Notes: generated from the letters alone by a model not told the origin. A stretch of DNA of 64,000 bases from Luteimonas chenhongjianii (GCF_002327105.1 NZ_CP023406.1:558001-622000), one strand, 5' to 3'; positions 25,065-34,323 are shown, counted from the first letter of the stretch. Numbers and translations are program-made.

Positions 25065-26531
25065 CTATCGGACGCCCGCCGTTTCACGCGGCGGCAAAGT
25101 CTGCGGCCAGCCTCCGGCCAGGGCGCGGTACAGCGCCACCGCATCGGTCGCGGTACGGGTGCGTCCCGCGGCGAAAGCATCCTCGGCCTGCAGCTGGCTG
25201 CGCTCGGCGTCGAGCACGTCCAGCAGTCCGGTCGCGCCCGCATCGAAACGCATGCGCGCCAGTTGCGCGGCATGCGCGCTGTCGCGCGCCGCGCGTTCCA
25301 GTTCGACATCCGCGTCATGGGCGCGGTTGAAGCGCACCAGCGCGTTGCCGGTGTCCTCGAGCGCGCGCAGCACGGTCTGCTGGTAACGCGCGAGTTCCAT
25401 CTCGGCGTCGGCGTCGGCTGCGGCGATGCGGGCGCGCACGCGGCCGATGTCGAGGAACGACCAGTCGATGCCCAGCGCGACCAGTCGCGTCTCGCTATCG
25501 CGCCCGAACAGGGCGTCGATGTCGCCGGCCTGACTGCCGATCAGGCCGCCGAGGGTCAGCCGCGGGAACAGGTCGGCGGTGGCGACGCCCACGCGCGCCG
25601 TGGCCGAATGCAGACGATGCTCGGCCGCGGCCACGTCGGGGCGCACGCGCAGTAAATCGGCCGGCGTACCGGGATCGATCGACCGCGGCACGGCCGGAAG
25701 CGCGCGCGGGGCGGTCAGCTGCGCGCGCAACGTTTCGGGTGTACGTCCGGTCAGCACGGCGATGCGATGAGTGGCGACGGCAATCTCCGCTTCCAGCACC
25801 GGGATGCGGGCCGACGTCGACGCCGCCTGCGCCGAGGCGCGCGCACTGTCGAAGCCGCTGTCCTGTCCGGCTTCACGCCGCGCCTGCACCAGCGCCAACG
25901 TCTGCTGCTGGTTGCCGGCATTCTCGGTCGCCACGCGCAGCCGTTCCTGCAGGCCGCGCAGATCGAGGTAGGCGGTCGCGACTTCGCCGACGATCGCGAC
26001 CTGCAGCGCGCGCAGGTCCTCCGCGCTCGCGGCGACATCGGCGCGACCGGCCTCGACGCTGCGACGCACGCGGCCGAACAGATCGAGTTCCCAGCTCGCG
26101 CCGATGCCGATGTCGAAGCTGTCGGTGTCGCGTGCATCGCGCGGCACGCCGGGCACCTGGTCGGCGCTCGCGCGATTGCTGGCGGCGGTCCCGCTGGCAT
26201 CGATCGTCGGCAACCGGTCGAAGCGTGTACCGCGCAGCAAGGCGTTCGCGCGGCCGAAGCGTGCCAGTGCGATGCGCAGGTCGTGGTTCGCCACCAGCGT
26301 GTCCTCGACCAGCGCGTTCAATTGCGGATCGCCGAAGGCTCGCCAGAACGCGGTGTCGGCCACGGCCGTTGCGGCGGTGCCAACCGCGGCGTTCGCGGTC
26401 GCCGCGGTCGCATCCGGCACGTCACTGCCTTCGAAGGTCTCCGGCACCGCCATCGACGGCCGCACATGCTCGGGCCCGACGGCGCAGGCGGCGAGCAACG
26501 CCGCCGCCAGCGCCGTGATCAGCGGGCGCAT
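25065..26531 (-). CDS. RND efflux outer-membrane factor (NodT/OprM/OprN family lipoprotein)
   Basis: Outer-membrane channel for the RND pump encoded upstream in the same operon. Lipoprotein signal MRPLITALAAALLAAC (Cys 16), then CAVGPEHVRPS, the classic opening of NodT-family outer-membrane factors. Two OEP repeats follow, recognisable by LNALVEDTLVANHDLRIALARFGRANALL and LVGRTPE/GRVRARIAAADADAEMELARYQQTVLRALEDT-type helices with VNVLVALNR-like loops between. The ATG shares one base with the stop of the preceding dehydrogenase gene (TGATG), so translation is coupled and ATG 26531 is preferred over 26537. 488 aa is normal. Confidence 0.93.
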   Translation of the reverse strand: MRPLITALAAALLAACAVGPEHVRPSMAVPETFEGSDVPDATAATANAAVGTAATAVADTAFWRAFGDPQLNALVEDTLVANHDLRIALARFGRANALLRGTRFDRLPTIDASGTAASNRASADQVPGVPRDARDTDSFDIGIGASWELDLFGRVRRSVEAGRADVAASAEDLRALQVAIVGEVATAYLDLRGLQERLRVATENAGNQQQTLALVQARREAGQDSGFDSARASAQAASTSARIPVLEAEIAVATHRIAVLTGRTPETLRAQLTAPRALPAVPRSIDPGTPADLLRVRPDVAAAEHRLHSATARVGVATADLFPRLTLGGLIGSQAGDIDALFGRDSETRLVALGIDWSFLDIGRVRARIAAADADAEMELARYQQTVLRALEDTGNALVRFNRAHDADVELERAARDSAHAAQLARMRFDAGATGLLDVLDAERSQLQAEDAFAAGRTRTATDAVALYRALAGGWPQTLPPRETAGVR

Positions 26532-27280
26532 CACCACGGCAGCACCTCGTCGAGATAGAAGTAGCCGCCGGTCGGGCCGGCCTCGTCGATCAGCGCGAGG
26601 CGCACGCTGGTACGTGCGCCATCTGCGACTTCGAGTTCGCCGTTCTGTTCGTCGCCGGCTTTGTTCATGTCGGTACGCACGTAGCCCGGATGGATCGTGT
26701 TGACCTTGATACCGGCATCCTTGAGCACGTGCGCCAGATGCACCGTCCAGGCGTTCACCGCGCTCTTGGACACGTTGTAGGCCGGGGTGCCCTTGAAGTC
26801 GTAGATGAAGGACGCCGGGTCCTGATGCTGGCTGATCGACCCGAGCAGGCTGGACACGTTGACGATGCGGCCGGCCGCGGACTTGCGCAGCAACGGCAGC
26901 ATCGCCTGGGTGGTGGCGACCAGGCCGAACACGTTGGTGTCGAATGTCGTGCGCCAGGTGTCGATCGACTGGCCCGCGGCTCCGAGCTGCGGATTGTCGG
27001 CAAGGATCCCGGCGTTGTTGACCAGGATGTCCACGCGGCCGTGGCGCGCCTCGATCGTGCGCGCAGCCTCGGCGATGCTTGCCGCGTCGGTGACGTCGAG
27101 TTCGATGGCCTCGACCGGCAAACCTGTGGCCTGCAGCTCGAGCGCCGCCGCGACGGCACGGCCACGGTCGCGGCCGGCGAGCAGCGTGTGCACGCCGGCT
27201 TCGGCCAGCTGACGCACGGTTTCCAGGCCGATGCCACGGGTGGCGCCGGTGACGAGGGCGATGCGGGGAGAAGTGCTCAT
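26531..27280 (-). CDS. Short-chain dehydrogenase/reductase embedded in the RND operon
   Basis: NAD(P)-dependent classical SDR of 249 aa. Cofactor motif TGATRGIG near residue 12, NNAG near 88, catalytic Ser in NVSSLLGS and the YxxxK pair in PAYNVSKSAVNAW around 165, then PGYVRTDMNKAGDEQNGE. This is the carbonyl-reductase-like group (plant/bacterial CBR type). It sits between the RND pump gene (127 bases upstream) and the outer-membrane factor, with which it shares one base. Its presence in an efflux operon suggests it modifies the exported compound or a toxic carbonyl inducer; that is an inference from context. Confidence 0.92.
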   Translation of the reverse strand: MSTSPRIALVTGATRGIGLETVRQLAEAGVHTLLAGRDRGRAVAAALELQATGLPVEAIELDVTDAASIAEAARTIEARHGRVDILVNNAGILADNPQLGAAGQSIDTWRTTFDTNVFGLVATTQAMLPLLRKSAAGRIVNVSSLLGSISQHQDPASFIYDFKGTPAYNVSKSAVNAWTVHLAHVLKDAGIKVNTIHPGYVRTDMNKAGDEQNGELEVADGARTSVRLALIDEAGPTGGYFYLDEVLPW

Positions 27281-27406
27281 GAGAATGACCTCAGCAATTG
27301 GATAAAGGGAAAAGCGGCGTGGCGTGCGGCGGAACATGTCGCGCGGCACGGAGTGGGGTGCGCCCGGCGCGGCATGACGCGCTGCTTCCGGACCTCGCAG
27401 CCGGCG

Positions 27407-30400
27407 TCATGCGTGCAGCCCGGTGCCCGGCGCGGCGTGCGACGGCGCGACCGGCCTGTGCGACACCACCGGTGCGTTCGCGAGCTTGCGCAGCGCGACG
27501 TAGAACACCGGGGTGAGGAACAGGCCGAAGACGGTCACGCCCAACATGCCGGCGAACACGGTGACGCCGGTGATCGAGCGCACCTCCGCGCCCGCGCCAC
27601 TCGAGAGCACCAGCGGGACGGTGCCGGCGATGAAGGCGACCGAGGTCATGACGATCGGGCGCAGACGCAGGCGGCTGGCTTCCAGCGCGGCCTCGACGAT
27701 GCCCTTGCCCTGCATCTCCAGCTCACGGGCGAATTCGACGATCAGGATCGCGTTCTTGCAGGCCAGGCCCATCAGTACCACCAGCCCCACCTGCACGAAG
27801 ACGTTGTTGTCGCCGCCGGCCAGCCACACGCCGAACAGCGCGGATAGCAGCGTCATCGGCACGATCAGGATCACCGCCAGCGGCAGCGACCAGCTCTCAT
27901 AGAGCGCGGCCAGCACCAGGAACGCCAGCAGCACCGCGAGCGGGAACACCACCAGTGCCGCGCCGCCCTGCGTGTTCTGCTGGTAGCTCAGGTCGCTCCA
28001 GCCGATGCCCATGCCGGCCGGCAGCACCTGGCCCGCGAGTTCGGTGACCTTGGCCATGGCTTCGCCGGACGAGAGCACGCGCGGGTCGGCATCGCCAAGC
28101 AGGTCGGCCGCGGGATAGCCGTTGAAGCGGATCACCGGATCCGGCCCATAGGTCTGGCGGACATCGACCATCGAGCCCACCGGCACCATCTCGCCCGCTG
28201 AATTGCGCGTGCGCAGGTTGGCGATGTCGGTCACCTCGTCGCGGAACTGGCCGTCGGCCTGGGCGATGACCTGCCAGGTGCGGCCGAACATGTTGAAGTC
28301 GTTGACGTAGGCCGAACCCAGATACGTCTGCAGGGTGTCGAACAGTTCCGTCAGCGGCACGCCCTGCGCCTTGGCCTTGGCCCGGTTTACGTCGGCATCG
28401 AGCTGCGGCACGTTGGCCTGGTAGCTGCTGATCGGATAGCCCAGGCCCGGCGTTTGCGCCGCCGCACCCTGGAAGGCCTGCACCGCGGCCTGCAGCTCGC
28501 CGTAACCCAGGCGTGTGCGGTCCTCGACGAACAACGACCAGCCCGACCCGTTGCCGAGACCCTGGATCGGGGGCGGCATGAAGGCGAAGGTGAAGCCTTC
28601 CTGGATCGTGGAGAACTTCTGGTTGAGCTCGGCGGTGATCTCCTCGGCGCTGCGCGAACGTGCGTCGAAGGCATCGAGCGTGAAGAAGATCACGCCGTTG
28701 TTGGGCGTATTGGTGAACTGCAGCGGGTTGAGACCCGGGAACGCGATCTCGCTGGCGACGCCGTCCACTTCATCGGCGAGCGCGGCCATCTTCTTCAGCA
28801 CCGCGTCGGTGCGTTCGATCGAGGCGCCCTCGGGCATCTTCACGCCAGCGATCACGTACAGCTTGTCCTGCACCGGGATGAAGCCGGCCGGCACCACCTT
28901 GAACATCAAGCCCGCGCCCACCAGCAGCGCCGCATACACCAGGAACACCGCGCCGCGACGACCAAGCGCGCGCGACACCGCGCCCTCGTAGCGCTCCGAA
29001 CTGCGGTTGAAGAACCGGTTGAACGGGCGGAACAACCAGCCGAAGACACGGTCGATCAGTCGCGTGGCGCGATCCTTCGGCGCGTCGTGCGCGCGCAGCA
29101 GCTTCGCGGCCAGTGCCGGCGACAGGGTCAGCGAATTGATCGCCGAAATCACCGTCGAGATTGCGATGGTCACCGCGAACTGCTTGTAGAACTGGCCGGT
29201 CACGCCGGTCAGGAACGCCATCGGCACGAACACCGCGCACAGCACCAGGGCAATCGCGATGATCGGCCCGGATACCTCCTTCATCGCCAGATGCGCGGCC
29301 TCCAGTGGCGACGCGCCGAGTTCGATGTGCCGCTCGACGTTCTCGACCACGACGATCGCATCGTCGACCACGATGCCGATCGCCAGCACCAGCCCGAACA
29401 GGGTCAGCGTGTTGATCGAGTAACCGAGCAGGTACAGCACCGCGAACGTGCCGACGATCGACACCGGCACGGCGAGCAGTGGAATGATCGATGCGCGCCA
29501 TGTCTGCAGGAACAGGATCACCACCAGCACGACCAGCAACGTCGCCTCGATCAGCGTCACCACGACCGACTTGATCGAATCACGCACGAAGATCGTGGTG
29601 TCGTAGATCGACTGGATCTCGACTCCCGGGGGAAGCTGCGGACGCAACTCGTCCATCTTCGCGACCACGCCGTCGCGGATCTCGAGCGCATTCGCACCCG
29701 GCGCCTGGAAGATGCCGATCGCCGCCGCGTTCTTGCCATTGAGGCGCGCGCGCAGCGTGTAGTCGCCAGCGGCGAGCTCGATGCGTGCGACATCGGCCAG
29801 GCGCACCAGCTCGCCGTCGCTGCCGGCCTTGAGCACGATGTCGCCGAACTCCTCGACGCTTTCCAGGCGTCCCTTGGCATTGATCGGCAACAGGAAATCG
29901 CTGCCGTTTGCCATGGGCTCGGCGCCCAGCTGGCCGGCGGAGACCTGCACGTTCTGCTCGCGCACGGCGCGCACCACGTCGCTCGCGGTCATGCCGCGCG
30001 CGGCGATCCTGTCGGGATCGAGCCATAGCCGCATCGCGTAGTCGCCGCCGCCGAAGAGCTGGGCATCGCCGACGCCGGCGATCTTGGCCAGTTCGTCCTT
30101 GACGTGCAGGCGCATGTAGTTGCGCAGGTACAGCGAGTCGTAGCGGCCGTCTTCCGAGGTCAGGTGCACCACCATCAGGAACACCGGCGACTGCTTCTGC
30201 GTGGTCACGCCCTGTCGTCGTACGTCCTCGGGCAGTCGCGCCTGCGCCTGGGCAACGCGGTTCTGCACGCGCACCGCGGCCTCGTCGGCATCGGTGCCGG
30301 GACGGAAGGTCACGGTGAGTTGAAGCACGCCGTCGGAGCCGGCGACGGACTTGATGTACATCATGTCCTCGACGCCGTTGATGGCCTCCTCGAGCGGCGT

Positions 30401-30592
30401 CGCCACGGTTTCGGCGATCACCTTGGGATTGGCGCCGGGATACACGGTACGCACGACCACCGATGGCGGCACCACCTCGGGGTATTCGCCGATCGGCAGC
30501 AGCGGAATGGCGATCAGGCCGCCGGCAAAGATCAGGATCGACAGCACCGCGGCGAAGATCGGCCGGTCGATGAAGAAGCGGGAGAAGTCCAC
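27407..30592 (-). CDS. RND (HAE1) multidrug efflux pump, MexF-like
   Basis: Proton-driven inner-membrane pump of 1061 aa. The N-terminus VDFSRFFIDRPIFAAVLSILIF and the run IGEYPEVVPPSVVVRTVYPGAN are close to MexF/MexB-type hydrophobe pumps. Transmembrane helix 4 carries the proton-relay Asp pair in GLVLAIGIVVDDAIVVVENVERH. Helices 10-11 contain the conserved Lys region VVLMGLACKNAILIVEFA. Twelve membrane helices and two large periplasmic loops are recognisable. The start is GTG 30592 with AAGGA seven bases upstream; upstream sequence is repeat DNA. Partners are the adaptor (248 bases upstream) and the outer-membrane factor downstream. Substrates are unknown. Confidence 0.96.
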   Translation of the reverse strand: MDFSRFFIDRPIFAAVLSILIFAGGLIAIPLLPIGEYPEVVPPSVVVRTVYPGANPKVIAETVATPLEEAINGVEDMMYIKSVAGSDGVLQLTVTFRPGTDADEAAVRVQNRVAQAQARLPEDVRRQGVTTQKQSPVFLMVVHLTSEDGRYDSLYLRNYMRLHVKDELAKIAGVGDAQLFGGGDYAMRLWLDPDRIAARGMTASDVVRAVREQNVQVSAGQLGAEPMANGSDFLLPINAKGRLESVEEFGDIVLKAGSDGELVRLADVARIELAAGDYTLRARLNGKNAAAIGIFQAPGANALEIRDGVVAKMDELRPQLPPGVEIQSIYDTTIFVRDSIKSVVVTLIEATLLVVLVVILFLQTWRASIIPLLAVPVSIVGTFAVLYLLGYSINTLTLFGLVLAIGIVVDDAIVVVENVERHIELGASPLEAAHLAMKEVSGPIIAIALVLCAVFVPMAFLTGVTGQFYKQFAVTIAISTVISAINSLTLSPALAAKLLRAHDAPKDRATRLIDRVFGWLFRPFNRFFNRSSERYEGAVSRALGRRGAVFLVYAALLVGAGLMFKVVPAGFIPVQDKLYVIAGVKMPEGASIERTDAVLKKMAALADEVDGVASEIAFPGLNPLQFTNTPNNGVIFFTLDAFDARSRSAEEITAELNQKFSTIQEGFTFAFMPPPIQGLGNGSGWSLFVEDRTRLGYGELQAAVQAFQGAAAQTPGLGYPISSYQANVPQLDADVNRAKAKAQGVPLTELFDTLQTYLGSAYVNDFNMFGRTWQVIAQADGQFRDEVTDIANLRTRNSAGEMVPVGSMVDVRQTYGPDPVIRFNGYPAADLLGDADPRVLSSGEAMAKVTELAGQVLPAGMGIGWSDLSYQQNTQGGAALVVFPLAVLLAFLVLAALYESWSLPLAVILIVPMTLLSALFGVWLAGGDNNVFVQVGLVVLMGLACKNAILIVEFARELEMQGKGIVEAALEASRLRLRPIVMTSVAFIAGTVPLVLSSGAGAEVRSITGVTVFAGMLGVTVFGLFLTPVFYVALRKLANAPVVSHRPVAPSHAAPGTGLHA

Positions 30593-30839
30593 GGGGAATC
30601 CTTGTGGGCGGCGCGGTGGCCGCTTGGCGAAAAATCGAAACAGCGAGCCCTGCTCCCTCGGGGAGAAGGGTGGCCCGGAGGGCCGGATGAGGGGAGCGCT
30701 ACCGGTGCGACCGGCAGCCCTCACCCCAAACCCCACCCCGGCCTTCGGGCGTAGCCCTCAGGCGCGCAGCGGCGCATGAGCCAGTGGCTCGAAAACGCGC
30801 CGCTTCGCCCCAGTGGGAGAGGGGCTCAGAACAAAAGCC
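30593..30839. repeat. REP-like spacer inside the efflux operon
   Basis: About 250 bases between the adaptor and pump genes, unusually long for this operon type. It carries fragments of REP-type repeats: CTCCCTCGGGGAGAAGGG (30652-30669), CCCTCACCCCAAACCCCACCCC (two runs near 30718-30739) and GTGGGAGAGGGGCT (30814-30827). These could form strong mRNA hairpins that tune the adaptor to pump ratio. Confidence 0.65.
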
Positions 30840-32039
30840 TCAGCGCTTCGCGACTGCCTCGATCGGCTGGCCGCCGCGCATGGCGACCGCCTGCGGGGCG
30901 ACCGGCATGCCCGGCATGAAGACCTTCTGCACGCCGTTGACGATCACCCGGTCGCCGGTGGCCAGGCCCGACTCGACCACGCGCAGTCCCTCGACCATGC
31001 GTCCCGGCACGATGTCGCGTCGCTGCGCGGTGTTGTCCTCGCCGACGACGTAGACGTACTTGCGGTCCTGGTCGGTGATCACCGCCTTGTCGTCGATCAG
31101 GATCGCCGGTCGCGCGGATGCGCCTTCCAGCTGTACGCGGGCGAACAGGCCGGGGGTGAAGCGGCGGTCCGGGTTCGGCAATACGGCGCGGGCACGCACC
31201 GTGCCGGTGGCGGGATTGATCTGGTTGTCGAGGAAGTCGACGGTGCCGGCGTGGGGGTGGCCGGCCTCGTCCGCCAGACCCACGCGCACGGCGTTGTCGG
31301 CATTGCGGCGTTCGCCGGCGCGCGACATCGCCTGGTGGCGCAGAAACGTGCGCTCGTCGGTCTCGAAATACACGTGCACCGGATCCTGCGAGACCACGGT
31401 GGTCAGCAGTGACGCGTCCGCCTGCGCGAGGTTGCCGGTGGTCAGCATCGCGCGACCCGCGCGTCCGGCCACCGGCGCGCGGACCTGCGTGAATGCCAGA
31501 TCCAGCCGCGCCGTTTCGACCATCGCCTGCGCCGCGCGCACCGCAGCCTCCGCTTCCGCGAGACCGGCGCTGCGCGCTTCGAAATCGTCGCGCGAGATCG
31601 CGCTTGCCTCGATCAGCGACTGGGCGCGGGTGTGCCGCGTCTTCGCCAGCTGTGCCTCGGCGCGGGCACGTGCGAGCTCGGCTTCCGCGCGCTGCAACGC
31701 CGCCCGGTAGGGCCGCGGGTCGATGACGAACAGCAGGTCGCCCTTCGCCACCTCGTCGCCTTCGGCGTAGGCGACACGCTCCACATAGCCGCTGACGCGC
31801 GGCCGCAGCTCGACGCTTTCGACCGCGGCGATGCGTCCGGTGGCCTCGTTCCAGTCCTGCACCTGTTCCGACAGCACCGCGGCGACACCGACGTCGGGCG
31901 GAGCCGGCGCGGTCTGGTCCTGGGCACGGGTGTCGCAGCCGGCAACGGCGAAGGCGACGGCGGCGGCGAGACCTGTCGCGGCGAGCGCGCGCCAGACGCG
32001 CCGGCGCGGGCGGGAATGCAGCATGTGGGGGCGGATCAT
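30840..32039 (-). CDS. RND efflux periplasmic adaptor (MexE-like membrane fusion lipoprotein)
   Basis: Adaptor joining the MexF-like pump to its outer-membrane channel. Signal with lipobox (AAAVAFAVAGC, Cys about 36), then the paired lipoyl halves VELRPRVSGYVERVAYAEGDEVAKGD and DLAFTQVRAPVAGRAGRA, flanking an alpha-hairpin rich in Ala/Glu/Arg, and a beta-barrel with NQINPATGTVRARAVLPNPDRRFTPG, the signature region of MexE/AcrA proteins. The start ATG 32039 overlaps the stop of the upstream dehydrogenase gene by 4 bases (ATGA), with AGGAA upstream. 399 aa is normal. Confidence 0.95.
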   Translation of the reverse strand: MIRPHMLHSRPRRRVWRALAATGLAAAVAFAVAGCDTRAQDQTAPAPPDVGVAAVLSEQVQDWNEATGRIAAVESVELRPRVSGYVERVAYAEGDEVAKGDLLFVIDPRPYRAALQRAEAELARARAEAQLAKTRHTRAQSLIEASAISRDDFEARSAGLAEAEAAVRAAQAMVETARLDLAFTQVRAPVAGRAGRAMLTTGNLAQADASLLTTVVSQDPVHVYFETDERTFLRHQAMSRAGERRNADNAVRVGLADEAGHPHAGTVDFLDNQINPATGTVRARAVLPNPDRRFTPGLFARVQLEGASARPAILIDDKAVITDQDRKYVYVVGEDNTAQRRDIVPGRMVEGLRVVESGLATGDRVIVNGVQKVFMPGMPVAPQAVAMRGGQPIEAVAKR

Positions 32040-32865
32040 GAGCGTGATTCCTGGGCAGAGACGGAGGTGGCCAGGCGATGCAGCAGCGCGCTGGCGTCTT
32101 CCTGGTGTCGGGGGATGGGCGCGCACGGGCCGACGTCGAGGTCGTCCGACAGACCGGGGGGCGCACGGCAGCGCCGAGCGGGAAGCGCACCAGTGCGATG
32201 TCGGCATTCGCAGCGCCATCGACCAGACGCAGGGCGTGGTCGGCGATCGCCTCGACGTCCGGCCACTGCGCACGCGCATGGGCGGCGTTGGCGTCGCAGC
32301 GCATCGGCGAATCGACCGCGAGCATCTGCACGCGCACCGGCAGGGTGCGGGCTTCCTCGTGCAATACCCGCGCGAGCATCCGCAGCGCCGATGCACCGAT
32401 CGAGTGGTGGCCGTAGCCGGACCATGGATGGTCCGCGCCCGGTCCGCCGACCAGCACGTATCCGGCGCGTGGCCGCGTCGCAAGCAGCGGCAGCAGATGA
32501 CGCGCGATCGCCAGATGTGGCAGCAGGTCCTCGTCGAGGCGGCGACGCAGGAAATCCGCGGGTGCATCGAGCACGCGCTGGCTGCCGGCGGCGCCGCGGA
32601 TCGCCGCGATGACCGCGCCCGGTTCCGGCCCGGGCAGGGTACGGAGGCGTGCCGCCAGATCGGCCGCGGCGGCGTCGCTGCGGATGTCTGCGTACAGCGT
32701 CGTCAGCGTGGCGCCGTGCCTGGCCCGCAGTCGGTCGAGCGCTTCGGCGTCGTTGGCCACCGCGATCGTGCGGCGTCCGGCGGCCGTGGCCTGCTCCACC
32801 ACGCGCATTCCGACCGTCCCGGTGGCGCCGACCACCACCAGCGGCGCTGGAATTGTCCCGATCAT
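32036..32865 (-). pseudogene. NAD(P)-binding Rossmann/SDR-like gene, frameshifted; first gene of the RND operon
   Basis: Starts at ATG 32865 with PLVVVGATGTVGMRVVEQA, a GATGxxG dinucleotide-binding motif of atypical SDR/NmrA-like proteins, and reads well to LVRFPLGAAVRPP. There the frame becomes nonsense, while the frame one base away continues as GLSDDLDVGPCAPIPRHQE and ends at a TGA that overlaps the adaptor ATG by 4 bases, exactly as an intact operon would. The break coincides with a 6-base G run (C on the coding strand) at 32156-32161; adding one base restores a 276-residue protein. Either a true frameshift, a slippage switch, or a sequencing error. Function probably oxidoreductase. Confidence 0.75.
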
Positions 32866-33243
32866 GGGATTTTGTCTCCCGAAAAGCACTCCTCGACGGG
32901 GGCTGTGACCATCCGGCGGGAGGCCGTGCCCGGCAGCCAGGACCACAACCATCCCCACCCGGCACGCCCCGACTGGAGCCGCCTGGGCACAGTGATGCGC
33001 GCACTAGACGATTGATTCGGCGGGATTTCCATGCGCTGAGCACGCCGATGCGACGCCGCCATCGCGGAGCGTTGGCGTGGGGGTCCGGCGTGGCGGAAAG
33101 CGGTCATCGGCGGCGTCCGTTGGAAGGTGCCGCAGATCATCCGCCCGGAAACGGGACTTGATTAGTCCCTATTCGAGGGAATAATTATCCCCCTCGCGGT
33201 CCAATCCCCCTGTTCGCGCCACGGCACTGCCAAGGAGTTCCAC
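32866..33243. promoter_or_regulatory. Divergent control region between RND operon and LysR gene
   Basis: About 380 bases containing the promoters for both directions. The one strong element is the 25-bp palindrome at 33162-33186. The half nearer the RND operon has no obvious -10/-35 pair. Confidence 0.6.
33162..33186. promoter_or_regulatory. Inverted repeat, candidate LysR operator
   Basis: ATTAGTCCCT, a 5-base spacer ATTCG, then AGGGAATAAT: a 10-bp inverted repeat with one mismatch, strikingly AT-rich at its ends in this GC-rich DNA. It lies 57 bases before the LysR start codon and upstream of the divergent RND operon, the usual place for a LysR-type regulator's recognition site. Confidence 0.6.
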
Positions 33244-34323
33244 ATGGCCCACGATCTCAACGAGACCCTGATCTTCGTCAAGGTGGTCGAGCAGGGCAGC
33301 TTCATCGCCGCCGCGAACGCGCTCGGCCTGCCCAAGACCACGGTCAGTCGCAAGGTGCAGGAGCTCGAACAGCGGCTCGGCGCACGCCTGCTCAACCGCA
33401 CCACGCGCCGGCTGGGCCTGACAGAGGCCGGCAGCGTCTATCACGAGCACTGCCAGCGGATCGCGCGCGGCCTGGAAGATGCGGAAAGCGCGGTGGCGCA
33501 GTTGCAGTCGGGGCCGCGCGGCTGGCTGCGTTTCACCGTGCCCTACTCGATCGGCATCACCTGGATCGCGCCGCTGCTCGGCGACTTCCAGTCGCAGTAC
33601 CCCGAGATCCAGCTCGACATGCACATGGGCAACGAGAAGCTCGACCTGATCGCAGGCGAAGCCGATCTGGCCCTGCGCATCGGCACGCTGCCCGATTCCA
33701 ACCTCGTCGCGCGCAAACTCGGCAGCCTGCGTACCCAGGTCTTCGCCAGTCAGGCCTACATCGAACGGCATGGCGAACCACTGCACCCCGACGACCTGCA
33801 GCACCACCGCACGCTGGTGATGCGCAAGAGCCACAACGCCAACAACCGCTTCGTGTGGTCACTGACCGACGGCCACGCGCTGCGCGAGTTTCCGGTCAAT
33901 CCGCAGCTCGTCGCCAACGATCCCGCCGCGCTCAACTGGGCGCTGATCAAGGGCGAGGGCCTGATGCTGACCGGCGACGTGATGGCCAAGGCCTTCGTCG
34001 AAGCCGGCATGGCGCAACGCGTGCTGGCCGGCTGGACGGGCCCGGAAGTCGATATCAATGCGGTGTTCCCGGGTGGCCGGCTGGTGTCCCCCAAGGTGCG
34101 TGCGTTCGTCGATTTCCTGATCGACCGCCTCAATTTCGACGCTGGGCACATGCAGACGCTGTGCCAGGTGCAGCAGCAGGCAATGGAAGCGAAATACACG
34201 GGCAAGGCGGTGCTGGCGCAGCTGGAGAAAGCGACGCGGCAGGCAGTCGAAGCGGTTGAAGAGGCCGACGCCGCGGATATCGAGGCGGACGAAGCAGAAG
34301 AGGTCGTGCTCGCGGGACGTTGA
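33244..34323 (+). CDS. LysR-family transcriptional regulator with long acidic C-terminal extension
   Basis: Probable regulator of the divergent RND operon. The winged helix-turn-helix is seen at residues 7-66 (ETLIFVKVVEQGSFIAAANA, KTTVSRKVQELEQRLGARLL, RTTRRLGLTEAG), followed by a typical two-lobe effector-binding domain to about residue 300. The last 55 residues are an unusual extension, partly coiled-coil (CQVQQQAMEAKYTGKAVLAQL) and then acidic (VEEADAADIEADEAEE). Most LysR proteins stop near 300 aa, and this has 359. The family closest in feel is the DsdC/AaeR-like group; MexT-like function is inferred only from position. Confidence 0.9.
   Translation: MAHDLNETLIFVKVVEQGSFIAAANALGLPKTTVSRKVQELEQRLGARLLNRTTRRLGLTEAGSVYHEHCQRIARGLEDAESAVAQLQSGPRGWLRFTVPYSIGITWIAPLLGDFQSQYPEIQLDMHMGNEKLDLIAGEADLALRIGTLPDSNLVARKLGSLRTQVFASQAYIERHGEPLHPDDLQHHRTLVMRKSHNANNRFVWSLTDGHALREFPVNPQLVANDPAALNWALIKGEGLMLTGDVMAKAFVEAGMAQRVLAGWTGPEVDINAVFPGGRLVSPKVRAFVDFLIDRLNFDAGHMQTLCQVQQQAMEAKYTGKAVLAQLEKATRQAVEAVEEADAADIEADEAEEVVLAGR

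Noticed and set aside
28454..30028. 524-codon plus-strand frame inside the RND pump gene
   Set aside because: Antisense shadow of the pump; no motif.
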